Shown here piece after piece: positions 1-6,723 of a stretch of 15,421 nucleotides of DNA. Position 1 is the first letter of the stretch. Each line of letters opens with the position of its first letter. Location: the NCBI GenBank assembly GCA_044370375.1, contig JBILVQ010000053.1, positions 1 through 15,421 on the forward strand, given 5' to 3'. The translations under genes were made by a program, and so were the position numbers. The stretch comes from JBILVQ01 sp044370375. Lineage in GTDB: Bacteria; Bacteroidota; Bacteroidia; UBA4408. Below the pieces are notes generated by a model, which was not told the origin of the DNA, did no database searches, and worked only from the letters and a program-made list of their open reading frames with translations.

Positions 1-475
1 AGTAACGATCATCACGATTCCAATAGCAGTTTAACTGCACCATAAAAATATTGCCCAGTAGTTTTTTCTCCACTACCTCTTTGATCCAAACCGAAGGTGG
101 TGAATATCTGTTTTGCATCACACAAAAGACATTTTTGTGCATTTGCAGGGCTTTGTAAATTATAGACTCACAATCAGCCTTGCTCAGTGCCATTGGTTTT
201 TCACAAACAATGTGTTTGCCATGTTCAAGGGCGAGCAAAGAATGTTCAGCATGTAAACCATTTGGTGAACAAATTGAAACCACATCTGCTTCCAGGCCGG
301 CAGCAAGCATTTCGCGGGCCGAGGAAAAAAACGGAACCTCCGAATCGGCTAATCCCACCTCTTCTTTGCTTCTTATGTCACAGATAGCGGCCAATTGAGC
401 TTCGGGGTGGCGCTGAATCATTTCAGCATGGCGTTTGCCGATGTGTCCGGCACCAATGATGGCGAATTTGATCAT
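1..475 (-). CDS. Gfo/Idh/MocA-family dehydrogenase, WbpB-like (C-terminus beyond window)
   Basis: This NAD(P)-dependent sugar dehydrogenase is seen only as its first 158 residues; the rest lies beyond the left edge. Residues 1-35 form a Rossmann start with the dinucleotide-binding loop GAGHIG (8-13). Residues 91-94 read CEKP, which carries the family's catalytic lysine (K93). The stretch near residue 150 (NCYWNRDDRY) resembles WbpB-type UDP-N-acetylglucosaminuronate 3-dehydrogenases, which oxidise the sugar C3 before transamination. The ATG (475-473) overlaps the stop of the upstream acetyltransferase as ATGA, so the two are probably translationally coupled. The pairing with a WbpD-like acetyltransferase supports a role in UDP-2,3-diacetamido-uronic acid synthesis in the cytoplasm. 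The family call is solid. The exact substrate is inferred from the neighbour, and the aminotransferase step is not in view. Confidence 0.88.
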   Translation of the reverse strand, partial: MIKFAIIGAGHIGKRHAEMIQRHPEAQLAAICDIRSKEEVGLADSEVPFFSSAREMLAAGLEADVVSICSPNGLHAEHSLLALEHGKHIVCEKPMALSKADCESIIYKALQMHKNVFCVMQNRYSPPSVWIKEVVEKKLLGNIFMVQLNCYWNRDDRY

Positions 476-1065
476 GCTTTTCCGGATTTTATTTTTGAAA
501 CTTTTCCTTCTTTCAGTTGATATTCGTCACCGCTTTCTTGGCAAAGGGCAATTCCTGAAGCATTGAAACTCAATTTTTGTCCATACTCACTCATCCAGCC
601 GGTTTGGCGGGCAGGATTGCCGACCAGCAAAGCATAATCGGGTACATTTTTGGTAACCACCGCACCGGCACCAATGAAGGCAAAAGCACCAATATCATGG
701 CCGCAAACGATGGTGGCATTGGCTCCAATGGAAGCACCTTTACCGACATGGGTTTTGGCGTATTCGTTTTTGCGGTTAACGGCAGAGCGGGGATTGATGA
801 CATTGGTAAAGACCATGGAAGGGCCCAAAAACACATCATCATCGCAGGTAACACCTGTGTAGATAGAAACATTGTTTTGCACCTTGACATTTTTTCCGAG
901 CACAACACCGGGCGAAACCACTACGTTTTGTCCGAGGTTACAATTTTCACCCAGAACAGCACCGGGCATGATGTGTGAAAAGTGCCATATTTTGGTACCC
1001 TTTCCAACCACTGAACCCTCGTCAACCAGGGCGGTAGGATGTGCAAAAAAATCTTTGTTTTCCAT
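472..1065 (-). CDS. wbpD: WbpD/WlbB-like UDP-sugar N-acetyltransferase (left-handed beta helix)
   Basis: This 197-residue acyltransferase probably acetylates the 3-amino group of a UDP-2-acetamido-3-amino-uronic acid using acetyl-CoA, for O-antigen or capsule synthesis. Residues 9-150 are hexapeptide repeats with the usual I/V/L-G-x periodicity (VVGKGTKIWHFSHI, ANATIVCGHDIG, FIGAGAVVTKNVP). The tail VGNPARQTGWMSEYG (148-162) followed by a CxxSG..Y segment (175-182) matches the WbpD/WlbB group. An in-frame ATG exists six codons upstream (1083), but it overlaps the TATCTTTG promoter box at 1081-1088, so the start at 1065 is preferred. The gene is followed by a WbpB-like dehydrogenase with an ATGA overlap. 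The family assignment is confident. The sugar substrate is inferred. Confidence 0.9.
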   Translation of the reverse strand: MENKDFFAHPTALVDEGSVVGKGTKIWHFSHIMPGAVLGENCNLGQNVVVSPGVVLGKNVKVQNNVSIYTGVTCDDDVFLGPSMVFTNVINPRSAVNRKNEYAKTHVGKGASIGANATIVCGHDIGAFAFIGAGAVVTKNVPDYALLVGNPARQTGWMSEYGQKLSFNASGIALCQESGDEYQLKEGKVSKIKSGKA

Positions 1066-1080
1066 GGTAAAATCAGGCTG

Positions 1081-1088
1081 CAAAGATA
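1081..1088 (-). promoter_or_regulatory. Bacteroidota -7 element (TATCTTTG) for the sugar operon
   Basis: On the minus strand this reads TATCTTTG, a full match to the Bacteroidota TAnnTTTG box. Transcription would begin about 6 bases downstream, near 1075, leaving a leader of roughly 10 nt before the ATG at 1065. It excludes the more upstream ATG at 1083 as the start. The -33 element is weak. Confidence 0.6.
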
Positions 1089-1435
1089 AAATAGATTTTT
1101 GATTTATAAAGCGTTGATTACATGCAAATTACGGTTTAGACATCGGGCGTTTTGCGTATAAACCGGATGGAAATAGTTAGAATCTGCAATCCACGAAGGA
1201 AAGACAAGTGATGGAAGAAGTCCTCAAGGGAAATGTTTTCCTCAAGATGTTCACACCAAAAAAAATTCTCTTGTTTTGAATTATAAAGTTGATGCTTGCA
1301 TTTATCGACCGATCGATCATTCTATAAAAAACTTAGCCCTGCCCTTCAACCTAATTCTATTTTCTGGGGTTTACGAAATTCAATTCGGTAAAGCAAATTG
1401 GTCAGGAATGTTTTTTTCTAAAATTCAAGGATAAT
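1089..1435. other. Intergenic region without a recognisable gene
   Basis: This stretch lies between the end of glyS and the promoter of the sugar operon. I find no convincing ORF (the best is about 22 codons), no tRNA-like fold and no riboswitch I recognise. It holds an imperfect 23-bp palindrome at 1370-1392 (TTTAC arms with AATT inside and two mismatched pairs), a short tetramer-like run around 1304-1317, and two copies of TCCTCAAG near 1220-1245. None of these is strong enough to name. No clear intrinsic terminator for glyS is visible. Confidence 0.5.
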
Positions 1436-2992
1436 TTATGCCAACACCGAGCGCCAGTTGACCTTTTTATTAACCACTGTTTGCAACTGATCAAGCGATA
1501 TTCTTTCCTGTAACATGGTATCCCGGTCGCGAATGGTAACACAATTGTCGTTTAATGTTTCATGGTCGATGGTGATGCAAAAAGGAGTACCGATGGCATC
1601 TTGTCTTCGATATCTTTTCCCAATGCTGTCCTTATCATCAAAGGTGATATCATGATCAAACTTTAACAAATCAAAGATCTCTCGGGCTTTTTCCGGCAGT
1701 CCGTCTTTTTTTAGCAAGGGCATTACAGCCACCTTAAAGGGAGCCAAAACTGCCGGAAGTTTTAAAACTACCCTGCTGCTGCCATCCTCCAATTGTTCCT
1801 CTTTGTAGGATGCCGACAAAACAGCAAGAAACATTCGGTCTAACCCGATGGATGTTTCTATCACATAGGGTACATAATTCTGATTTAATTCCGGATCAAA
1901 ATACTGCAATTTTTTGCCTGAAAATTTTTCATGACTCTTTAAATCAAAATCGGTTCTAGAATGAATTCCTTCTAATTCCTTAAATCCGAAAGGAAAATTA
2001 AATTCAATGTCGCAGGCTGCATTGGCGTAGTGTGCCAGTTTCAGGTGATCATGGAAACGATAATTCTCAGCACCCAATCCCAAACGCTCATGCCATTGGA
2101 TGCGTGTATTTTTCCAATGTTCATACCATTTCATTTCATCGCCCGGACGAACAAAAAACTGCATTTCCATTTGTTCAAATTCACGCATGCGGAAAATAAA
2201 CTGTCGTGCTACAATTTCGTTTCTGAAAGCCTTTCCGGTTTGTGCAATGCCAAAAGGAATTTTCATCCTACCGGTTTTCTGCACGTTTAAAAAATTAACA
2301 AATATTCCTTGTGCGGTTTCGGGGCGCAAATAAATGGTACTGGCTTCTTCACTCACAGAGCCCATGCCTGTACTAAACATAAGGTTGAATTGACGCACAT
2401 CAGTCCAATTGCGGCTTCCGCTCAACGGACAAACTATTTCCAAATCAAGAATCAATTGTTTTACATCGGCCAAATCATTCGCTTCAAGAGCAGCTTTAAA
2501 ACGGGTATTGATATCTTCTGCCTTCTTCAAATATTCAACAACCCTTGCATTGGTTTTGCGATAAAGACCTTCGTCAAAATTTTCTCCGAAACGTTCTTTT
2601 GCTTTAGCAACCTCCTTATCGGCTTTGGCCTCAATTTTAGCCACGTGTTCTTCAATTAAAACATCCGCACGATAGCGTTTCTTACTGTCCTTGTTATCTA
2701 TCAGCGGATCGTTGAAAGCATCCACATGCCCGGAAGCTTTCCAGGTAGTTGGATGCATAAAAATGGCCGCATCAATGCCAACAATATTTTCATTCATCTG
2801 CACCATGGATTTCCACCAATACTGACGAATGTTGTTCTTCAGGGCAGCACCGGTTTGCCCGTAATCATATACGGCACTTAATCCGTCATAAATTTCACTG
2901 GATTGGAAAATAAAGCCATATTCCTTGCTGTGAGAGATAATATTTTTGAAAAGGTCCTCTCCGCTTAATTTTTTGATGGTTTCTGTTGACAT
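1436..2992 (-). CDS. glyS: Glycyl-tRNA synthetase, single-chain class II type
   Basis: This 518-residue enzyme charges tRNA-Gly with glycine using ATP in the cytoplasm. It is the homodimeric, eukaryote/archaea-like form typical of Bacteroidota, not the alpha/beta tetramer of Proteobacteria. The N-terminal part (about 25-60, EYGFIFQSSEIYDGLSAVYDYG) begins the catalytic core. A long insertion spans about 100-190. The glycine-enzyme signature RPETAQG is at 223-229, class II motif 2 at 256-275 (FRNEI...MREFEQME), and motif 3 at 379-391 (ETSIGLDRM, with R386 contacting ATP). Residues 418-515 are the anticodon-binding HGTP domain. The length is normal and no key residue is missing. It is divergent from the LuxE-like gene and has its own promoter box a few bases upstream. 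The symbol glyQS is also used for this form. Confidence 0.97.
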   Translation of the reverse strand: MSTETIKKLSGEDLFKNIISHSKEYGFIFQSSEIYDGLSAVYDYGQTGAALKNNIRQYWWKSMVQMNENIVGIDAAIFMHPTTWKASGHVDAFNDPLIDNKDSKKRYRADVLIEEHVAKIEAKADKEVAKAKERFGENFDEGLYRKTNARVVEYLKKAEDINTRFKAALEANDLADVKQLILDLEIVCPLSGSRNWTDVRQFNLMFSTGMGSVSEEASTIYLRPETAQGIFVNFLNVQKTGRMKIPFGIAQTGKAFRNEIVARQFIFRMREFEQMEMQFFVRPGDEMKWYEHWKNTRIQWHERLGLGAENYRFHDHLKLAHYANAACDIEFNFPFGFKELEGIHSRTDFDLKSHEKFSGKKLQYFDPELNQNYVPYVIETSIGLDRMFLAVLSASYKEEQLEDGSSRVVLKLPAVLAPFKVAVMPLLKKDGLPEKAREIFDLLKFDHDITFDDKDSIGKRYRRQDAIGTPFCITIDHETLNDNCVTIRDRDTMLQERISLDQLQTVVNKKVNWRSVLA

Positions 2993-2996
2993 GGTG

Positions 2997-3004
2997 CAAA
3001 TCTA
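2997..3004 (-). promoter_or_regulatory. Bacteroidota -7 element (TAGATTTG) for glyS
   Basis: On the minus strand this reads TAGATTTG, matching TAnnTTTG, and ends only four bases before the glyS ATG (2992). With the usual spacing, transcription would start at or next to the A of the ATG, giving an essentially leaderless mRNA. No good -33 element is seen. Confidence 0.45.
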
Positions 3005-3028
3005 ATGAAAAGGTCGGGAAAGCCTGCT

Positions 3029-3036
3029 TATCTTTG
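3029..3036 (+). promoter_or_regulatory. Bacteroidota -7 element (TATCTTTG) for the LuxE-like gene
   Basis: TATCTTTG is a full TAnnTTTG match. The expected start of transcription near 3042 is about 4 nt before the ATG at 3046. The earlier in-frame ATG (2986) lies upstream of this box and inside glyS, so the box decides the start. It sits back to back with the glyS box in the 53-bp divergent gap. Confidence 0.55.
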
Positions 3037-3045
3037 TGCCTGAAA

Positions 3046-4035
3046 ATGGAAAAAAAAATTGCCGCATTAAGGGAAATTGTCTTTGGTAGCAAGGAAAACG
3101 AATTGGCTGCGGCTGCCTTGGAAGTATTTCATTTTCAGGTTGTTAAAAATCCCGTGTATGCATCTTTTGTGCATTACCTGGGGCTTGAACCGGGCAGTGT
3201 GGATCGCCTTGAAAAAATCCCCTTTATGCCGATTGAATTTTTTAAACGAAAAAAAATATTGCTGGATGGTGAAAGGGTACAATTCGAATTTGGCAGCAGT
3301 GGTACCGGTGGCCCGGATCGTTCGGTTCATTATGTCAGTCGGCCCGAAATTTACCGGGAAAGTTATTTAAAAACCTTTAGGCAATTTTATGGAGAACCAT
3401 CCGACTGGATCATGGTTGCCTTGCTTCCATCCTACCTGGAACGCAAAGACTCATCGCTCATTTACATGATGAACGGATTGATGGAAGCATCTAATCAACC
3501 GGAACAAGGTTTTTTTTCAACGCTCAACGAGGATTTTCTGCTGCACCTAAAAAAGTTACAAAGTCATCAAAAGAAGATTTTATTGGTTGGAGTAACCTTT
3601 GCCCTGCTCGAACTTTGTGAAAGAATCAATTTTCCATTGCGTAACTGCGTTATTTTAGAAACAGGTGGAATGAAGGGAAAAGGAAAAGAGATAACAAGAG
3701 AAGAGCTGCATTTGATTTTGCAAGAAAAATTACAACCCAAAAGCATTCATGCTGAATATGGGATGACAGAGTTATTCTCGCAGGCCTACGCCACCGAAAA
3801 GGGTTTGTTTCAAACCCCTCCCTGGATGAAGGTATTGATCAGAGAGGTTAACGATCCTTTTGCCTATTGCCCAACAGGAAAGACCGGAGGAATCAATGTT
3901 ATTGATTTGGCCAATTTGTGCTCCTGCAGTTTTATTGCAACCAAAGATTTGGGGAAAATTCACCCGGATGGAAGTTTTGAAGTGCTGGGCCGCTTTGATT
4001 ACAGTGATATCAGAGGCTGTAATTTGCTGGTATAG
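3046..4035 (+). CDS. LuxE-like acyl-adenylating enzyme (acyl-protein synthetase family)
   Basis: This 329-residue protein resembles LuxE acyl-protein synthetases and the core of phenylacetate-CoA ligases, members of the adenylate-forming ANL fold. It shows the glycine/serine phosphate loop FGSSGTGGP (82-90), LETGGMKGKGKEI (204-216), the aromatic-acidic motif EYGMTE (237-242), the KDLG equivalent of the ANL T/SxDLG motif (300-303) and a terminal GRFDYSDIRGCNLL (315-328). The chain ends there, so the mobile C-terminal lid domain of full ligases is absent, as in LuxE. It probably activates a carboxylic acid as an acyl-AMP; the acid and the acceptor are unknown. No luxC, luxD or luciferase gene is adjacent, so bioluminescence is unlikely. 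The start was chosen because a promoter box precedes it. It converges with the peroxidase gene across about 60 bp. Confidence 0.85.
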   Translation: MEKKIAALREIVFGSKENELAAAALEVFHFQVVKNPVYASFVHYLGLEPGSVDRLEKIPFMPIEFFKRKKILLDGERVQFEFGSSGTGGPDRSVHYVSRPEIYRESYLKTFRQFYGEPSDWIMVALLPSYLERKDSSLIYMMNGLMEASNQPEQGFFSTLNEDFLLHLKKLQSHQKKILLVGVTFALLELCERINFPLRNCVILETGGMKGKGKEITREELHLILQEKLQPKSIHAEYGMTELFSQAYATEKGLFQTPPWMKVLIREVNDPFAYCPTGKTGGINVIDLANLCSCSFIATKDLGKIHPDGSFEVLGRFDYSDIRGCNLLV

Positions 4036-4096
4036 GTATTTTAGCCGCTTATCGATCCACGTGAGCAAAGCCAACAAAAAAGATTTTGGGAAAAAT

Positions 4097-4681
4097 TTAT
4101 TGGGCTTCGTGCAATAATTTTTCAATCTGACGAATGACTTTTCCTGAGGTAGGTGATGTTGTGGGTAAATAATATTCTACAACTTCTCCTTTTCGGTTGA
4201 CCAGGTATTTCTGGAAGTTCCAGATGGGTGAAACCCCTACCCTGCCATTTAATTCCTTGTGTGAGAGGTAGCGAAAAACGGGATTTTGTTCAGGTCCTTT
4301 GACATGCGATTTCTCAAAAATCGGGAATGTGGTTTGGTATTCTTTCTCGCAAAAATTAGAAATTTCCACCCCTTTCAAAGGCTCTTGTCCACCAAAGTCG
4401 TTTGAAGGAAAGGCCAATACTTCAAAACCCTGGGCGCGATAGGTTTTGTATAACTTTTCGAGGGCTTCATATTGGGGTGTAAAGCCGCATTCAGAGGCTG
4501 TATTGACAATGAGCAGGACTTTACCTTCGAAGGATTTAAGGGGAAGACTATCCCCTTTTATATCTACTGCCGTATAATGATAGATAGATTGTCTTTCAGC
4601 AACGGAAGTGAACATTTGGATCATGATTAGGATTAAACTCAACACAGCAAGCAAACAAACAATTATCCAAAATGTTTTCAA
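4097..4681 (-). CDS. Glutathione-peroxidase-family thiol peroxidase, N-terminally anchored
   Basis: This 194-residue peroxidase probably reduces hydrogen or lipid peroxides with thioredoxin-like donors. It is a cysteine, not selenocysteine, enzyme. The catalytic tetrad of the family is visible: C65 in NTASECGFTPQ, Q99 in FPSNDFGGQEP, and W154-N155 in SPIWNFQKYL. C111 (SNFCEKEY) is in the position of the resolving cysteine of thioredoxin-dependent members. FPSND replaces the commoner FPCNQ. Residues 4-23 are hydrophobic and form a signal anchor or signal peptide, so the enzyme acts outside the cytoplasm or at the membrane. The start is TTG (4681); the first ATG (4624) would delete the hydrophobic segment. 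It begins 38 nt after the hflX stop on the same strand and is probably in that operon. Confidence 0.9.
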   Translation of the reverse strand: MKTFWIIVCLLAVLSLILIMIQMFTSVAERQSIYHYTAVDIKGDSLPLKSFEGKVLLIVNTASECGFTPQYEALEKLYKTYRAQGFEVLAFPSNDFGGQEPLKGVEISNFCEKEYQTTFPIFEKSHVKGPEQNPVFRYLSHKELNGRVGVSPIWNFQKYLVNRKGEVVEYYLPTTSPTSGKVIRQIEKLLHEAQ

Positions 4682-4719
4682 AAACGGAAAGATCTTAGGG
4701 GAAGATTTTTTACAGCTCT

Positions 4720-5922
4720 TTAATACAGAAATTTATTGTAGGGGTATCTAACTTCATGAATAGATTTCACCCGTTGGTACAATAAATCCTTGAAATCTTC
4801 CCAATTCAATTTATTGGTGGCTGAGATAAAAATGGCCGGACTATTCTGTTTGCTCATCCAGGTATCCATCAATTCTTTTAAGCCCGGCTTTTCGCTTTCC
4901 TCGTTGTTGGTTTCCCAATGTTCTTTGAGGGCGTTGGCTTCGGTTTGGGCGAGGGCATCAATTTTATTAAACACCACAATCACCGGTTTATCAGCAGCAC
5001 CAATGTCGTTTAGCGTTTGTTTCACTACGGCCATGTGGTCTTCAAACCGCGTGTGCGAAATATCCACCACGTGCAATAACAAATCGGCTTCTCTAACCTC
5101 ATCCAGTGTTGATTTAAATGATTCAACCAATTGGGTAGGCAATTTGCGGATAAAGCCAACCGTGTCGGACAATAGGAAAGGAAGATTTTGAATAACCACT
5201 TTTCTAACGGTAGTATCCAGCGTTGCGAACAACTTATTCTCGGCCAAGATTTCGCTTTTGCTGATCAGGTTCATGATGGTAGATTTACCCACATTGGTAT
5301 AACCTACCAAGGCAACGCGAACCAGCTCGCCACGGTTCTGCCGCTGGGTGGTCATTTGACGATCAATGATCTTTAATTTCTCTTTGAGAAGCGATATTTT
5401 ATCGCGAATAATCCGGCGGTCGGTTTCAATTTCCTTTTCACCCGGACCTTTCATACCGATACCACCTTTTTGCTTTTGCAAATGTTTCCACATGTTGGTC
5501 AAACGCGGAAGAATGTACTGGTACTGGGCCAATTCTACCTGTGTGCGGGCGTAAGAGGTGATGGCCCGCTGGGCAAAAATATCGAGGATCAGGTTGGTTC
5601 TGTCCACCACTTTTATTTCTAATTCCCTTTCAAGGTTTCTGGTTTGTGACGGACTTAACTCATCATCAAACACAAGCATATCAAAGGGATTATCGGCCAA
5701 AAACAATTTAATCTCTTTCAGTTTTCCGGAGCCGATAAACGTTCTGGAATCGGGATGATCCATTTTTTGGGTGAAGGTTCGCAGGGGTTTAGCACCAGCC
5801 GTTTCGACCAAAAAACGCAATTCATCAAGGTATTCCTTCAATAAAGTTTCTGGTTGCTGTTGGGTGATGATACCCACCATTACCGCTGTTTCAGCTACTT
5901 TGGCTGTTTCAAGAAATCCCAC
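4720..5922 (-). CDS. hflX: Ribosome-associated GTPase HflX
   Basis: This 400-residue GTPase belongs to the HflX family, which binds the 50S subunit and splits stalled ribosomes under stress. The N-terminal HflX domain spans about 15-190, with the conserved TFIGSGKLKEI (61-71), DDELSPSQTRNLE (86-98) and RTQVELAQYQYILPRL (126-141). A glycine-rich linker, KGPGEKEIETDRR (158-170), follows. The G domain has Walker A GYTNVGKST (207-215), LDTTVR (235-240), DTVGF (253-257), NKID (319-322) and SATN (367-370). The start is GTG at 5922, one base after the stop of the cytochrome gene. An in-frame TAA lies four codons upstream, and an internal ATG (5880) would cut a segment that aligns with homologues. 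The one-base spacing indicates co-transcription. Confidence 0.95.
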   Translation of the reverse strand: MGFLETAKVAETAVMVGIITQQQPETLLKEYLDELRFLVETAGAKPLRTFTQKMDHPDSRTFIGSGKLKEIKLFLADNPFDMLVFDDELSPSQTRNLERELEIKVVDRTNLILDIFAQRAITSYARTQVELAQYQYILPRLTNMWKHLQKQKGGIGMKGPGEKEIETDRRIIRDKISLLKEKLKIIDRQMTTQRQNRGELVRVALVGYTNVGKSTIMNLISKSEILAENKLFATLDTTVRKVVIQNLPFLLSDTVGFIRKLPTQLVESFKSTLDEVREADLLLHVVDISHTRFEDHMAVVKQTLNDIGAADKPVIVVFNKIDALAQTEANALKEHWETNNEESEKPGLKELMDTWMSKQNSPAIFISATNKLNWEDFKDLLYQRVKSIHEVRYPYNKFLY

Positions 5923-5923
5923 T

Positions 5924-6547
5924 TTATTTTCTTAACTGCTCAACGTGGCCGGCCAACAAAGCAATATCTTCTGCCGACAATGTTTTGCTGTAAGCAGGCA
6001 TTGCGGCCTTGCCATTGCTGATGATGTTAAGCACATCGGCATTGCTCATGGCAGATTTAGAAAGGTCTTTAGCACCTAGGGTTCCCATTTTTCCATCCGC
6101 TCCATGACACATGGTACAATTCTGTTGAAAAAGTAACTCACCCTTGTTTGAAGAAGACAACTCCGGAGTACCTTCCACCTTATTAACAGGATAGGGTTGT
6201 TTTTTGCTCATTTCAGCTAAACCATAAGCAGCAATTAAAAAGATAAGGGATAGCAGGGCCAATAACTTATTAGACTTCTTGAAACCCACCACAGCTAGCG
6301 GAATAGCAATCAACACCGCAACAATCTTGATGATTTGAAAGGTTTTTATGTTGCCAATTTGGGCAAACATCCAGATTCCGGTAATTAAAAAAAGTGTGCT
6401 GACAATCATCTCGGGCACTTTCACCATTTTGGTAAAGCCCAAAAGGTTGTCTTTTTTATTCATCAACAACAATACTGTTTTTATCAAATAAATGAGTAGC
6501 AAAGCCTGCACACTAAATTTATGCAGCGGTAGTAATAATTGGTCCAT
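5924..6547 (-). CDS. SirB-like membrane domain fused to cytochrome c
   Basis: This 207-residue protein joins about four hydrophobic helices (roughly 7-29, 47-63, 70-88 and 93-110) to a C-terminal monohaem cytochrome c domain. The helices resemble the small SirB membrane family (LHKFSVQ near 8-14, KVPEMIVSTLFLITGIWM at 43-60). The haem site is CTMCH (144-148), with the probable axial methionine M183 in AAMPAYSKTL. The cytochrome domain should face the periplasm and carry electrons, but its redox partners are not in view. The ATG at 6547 lies just after a strong promoter match. An in-frame upstream start at 6595 falls inside the -33 element, so it was rejected. It is the first gene of a run with hflX and the peroxidase. 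The cytochrome call is firm. The SirB resemblance is moderate. Confidence 0.88.
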   Translation of the reverse strand: MDQLLLPLHKFSVQALLLIYLIKTVLLLMNKKDNLLGFTKMVKVPEMIVSTLFLITGIWMFAQIGNIKTFQIIKIVAVLIAIPLAVVGFKKSNKLLALLSLIFLIAAYGLAEMSKKQPYPVNKVEGTPELSSSNKGELLFQQNCTMCHGADGKMGTLGAKDLSKSAMSNADVLNIISNGKAAMPAYSKTLSAEDIALLAGHVEQLRK

Positions 6548-6565
6548 TTTTGTTTGTTTGAGGCT

Positions 6566-6597
6566 CAAAGATACACTCAAATTTCTGACCCGCAAAA
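6566..6597 (-). promoter_or_regulatory. Bacteroidota promoter (-33 TTTG, -7 TATCTTTG) of the cytochrome-hflX-peroxidase operon
   Basis: On the minus strand a TTTTG at 6597-6593 is followed after 19 bases by TATCTTTG at 6573-6566. Both elements and the spacing fit the Bacteroidota sigma-A consensus. Transcription would start near 6560, giving a leader of about 12 nt. This is the best promoter in the window. Confidence 0.7.
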
Positions 6598-6642
6598 CCG
6601 GAAAAACAAAATGAAAAAATCAATGTTTGCAGCTATCCATCA

Positions 6643-6675
6643 ACAGAAAAGGCCCCGAAAAAGGGGCCCTTCTGT
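6643..6675 (-). terminator. Hairpin terminator after the DUF4139 gene
   Basis: The inner stem GGCCCC/GGGGCC (6651-6656 with 6663-6668) closes a six-base loop. An outer stem ACAGAA/TTCTGT (6643-6648 with 6670-6675) extends it past a small internal loop. Read on the minus strand, the inner stem is followed by TTTTCTGTT. It lies about 48 nt beyond the stop at 6724 and upstream of the next operon's promoter, as a terminator should. Confidence 0.65.
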
Positions 6676-6723
6676 TTCAAAACAACGGGTCAAACCAATC
6701 TACCCGAAGAAGAAAACAAACAA

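Noticed and set aside
577..978. A 133-codon plus-strand open frame opposite the acetyltransferase
   Set aside because: It lies entirely antisense to a clear hexapeptide-repeat enzyme and has no recognisable motif. It is a mirror of the repeat codons.
1211..1279. A 22-codon open frame in the gap after glyS
   Set aside because: No promoter box or recognisable motif supports it, and frames of this length occur by chance.
1304..1317. ATCGACCGATCGAT, a tetramer-like or palindromic run
   Set aside because: It is too short and imperfect to call a repeat or operator.
2030..2659. Overlapping plus-strand open frames opposite glyS
   Set aside because: They are antisense to an intact, conserved synthetase, with low-complexity or Cys/Phe-rich translations and no family resemblance.
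3046..4035. Bioluminescence (lux) locus
   Set aside because: Only the LuxE-like fold is present. There is no luciferase, reductase or transferase subunit in the window.
4790..5758. A run of plus-strand open frames opposite hflX
   Set aside because: They are shadows of hflX codons with no start context or motif.
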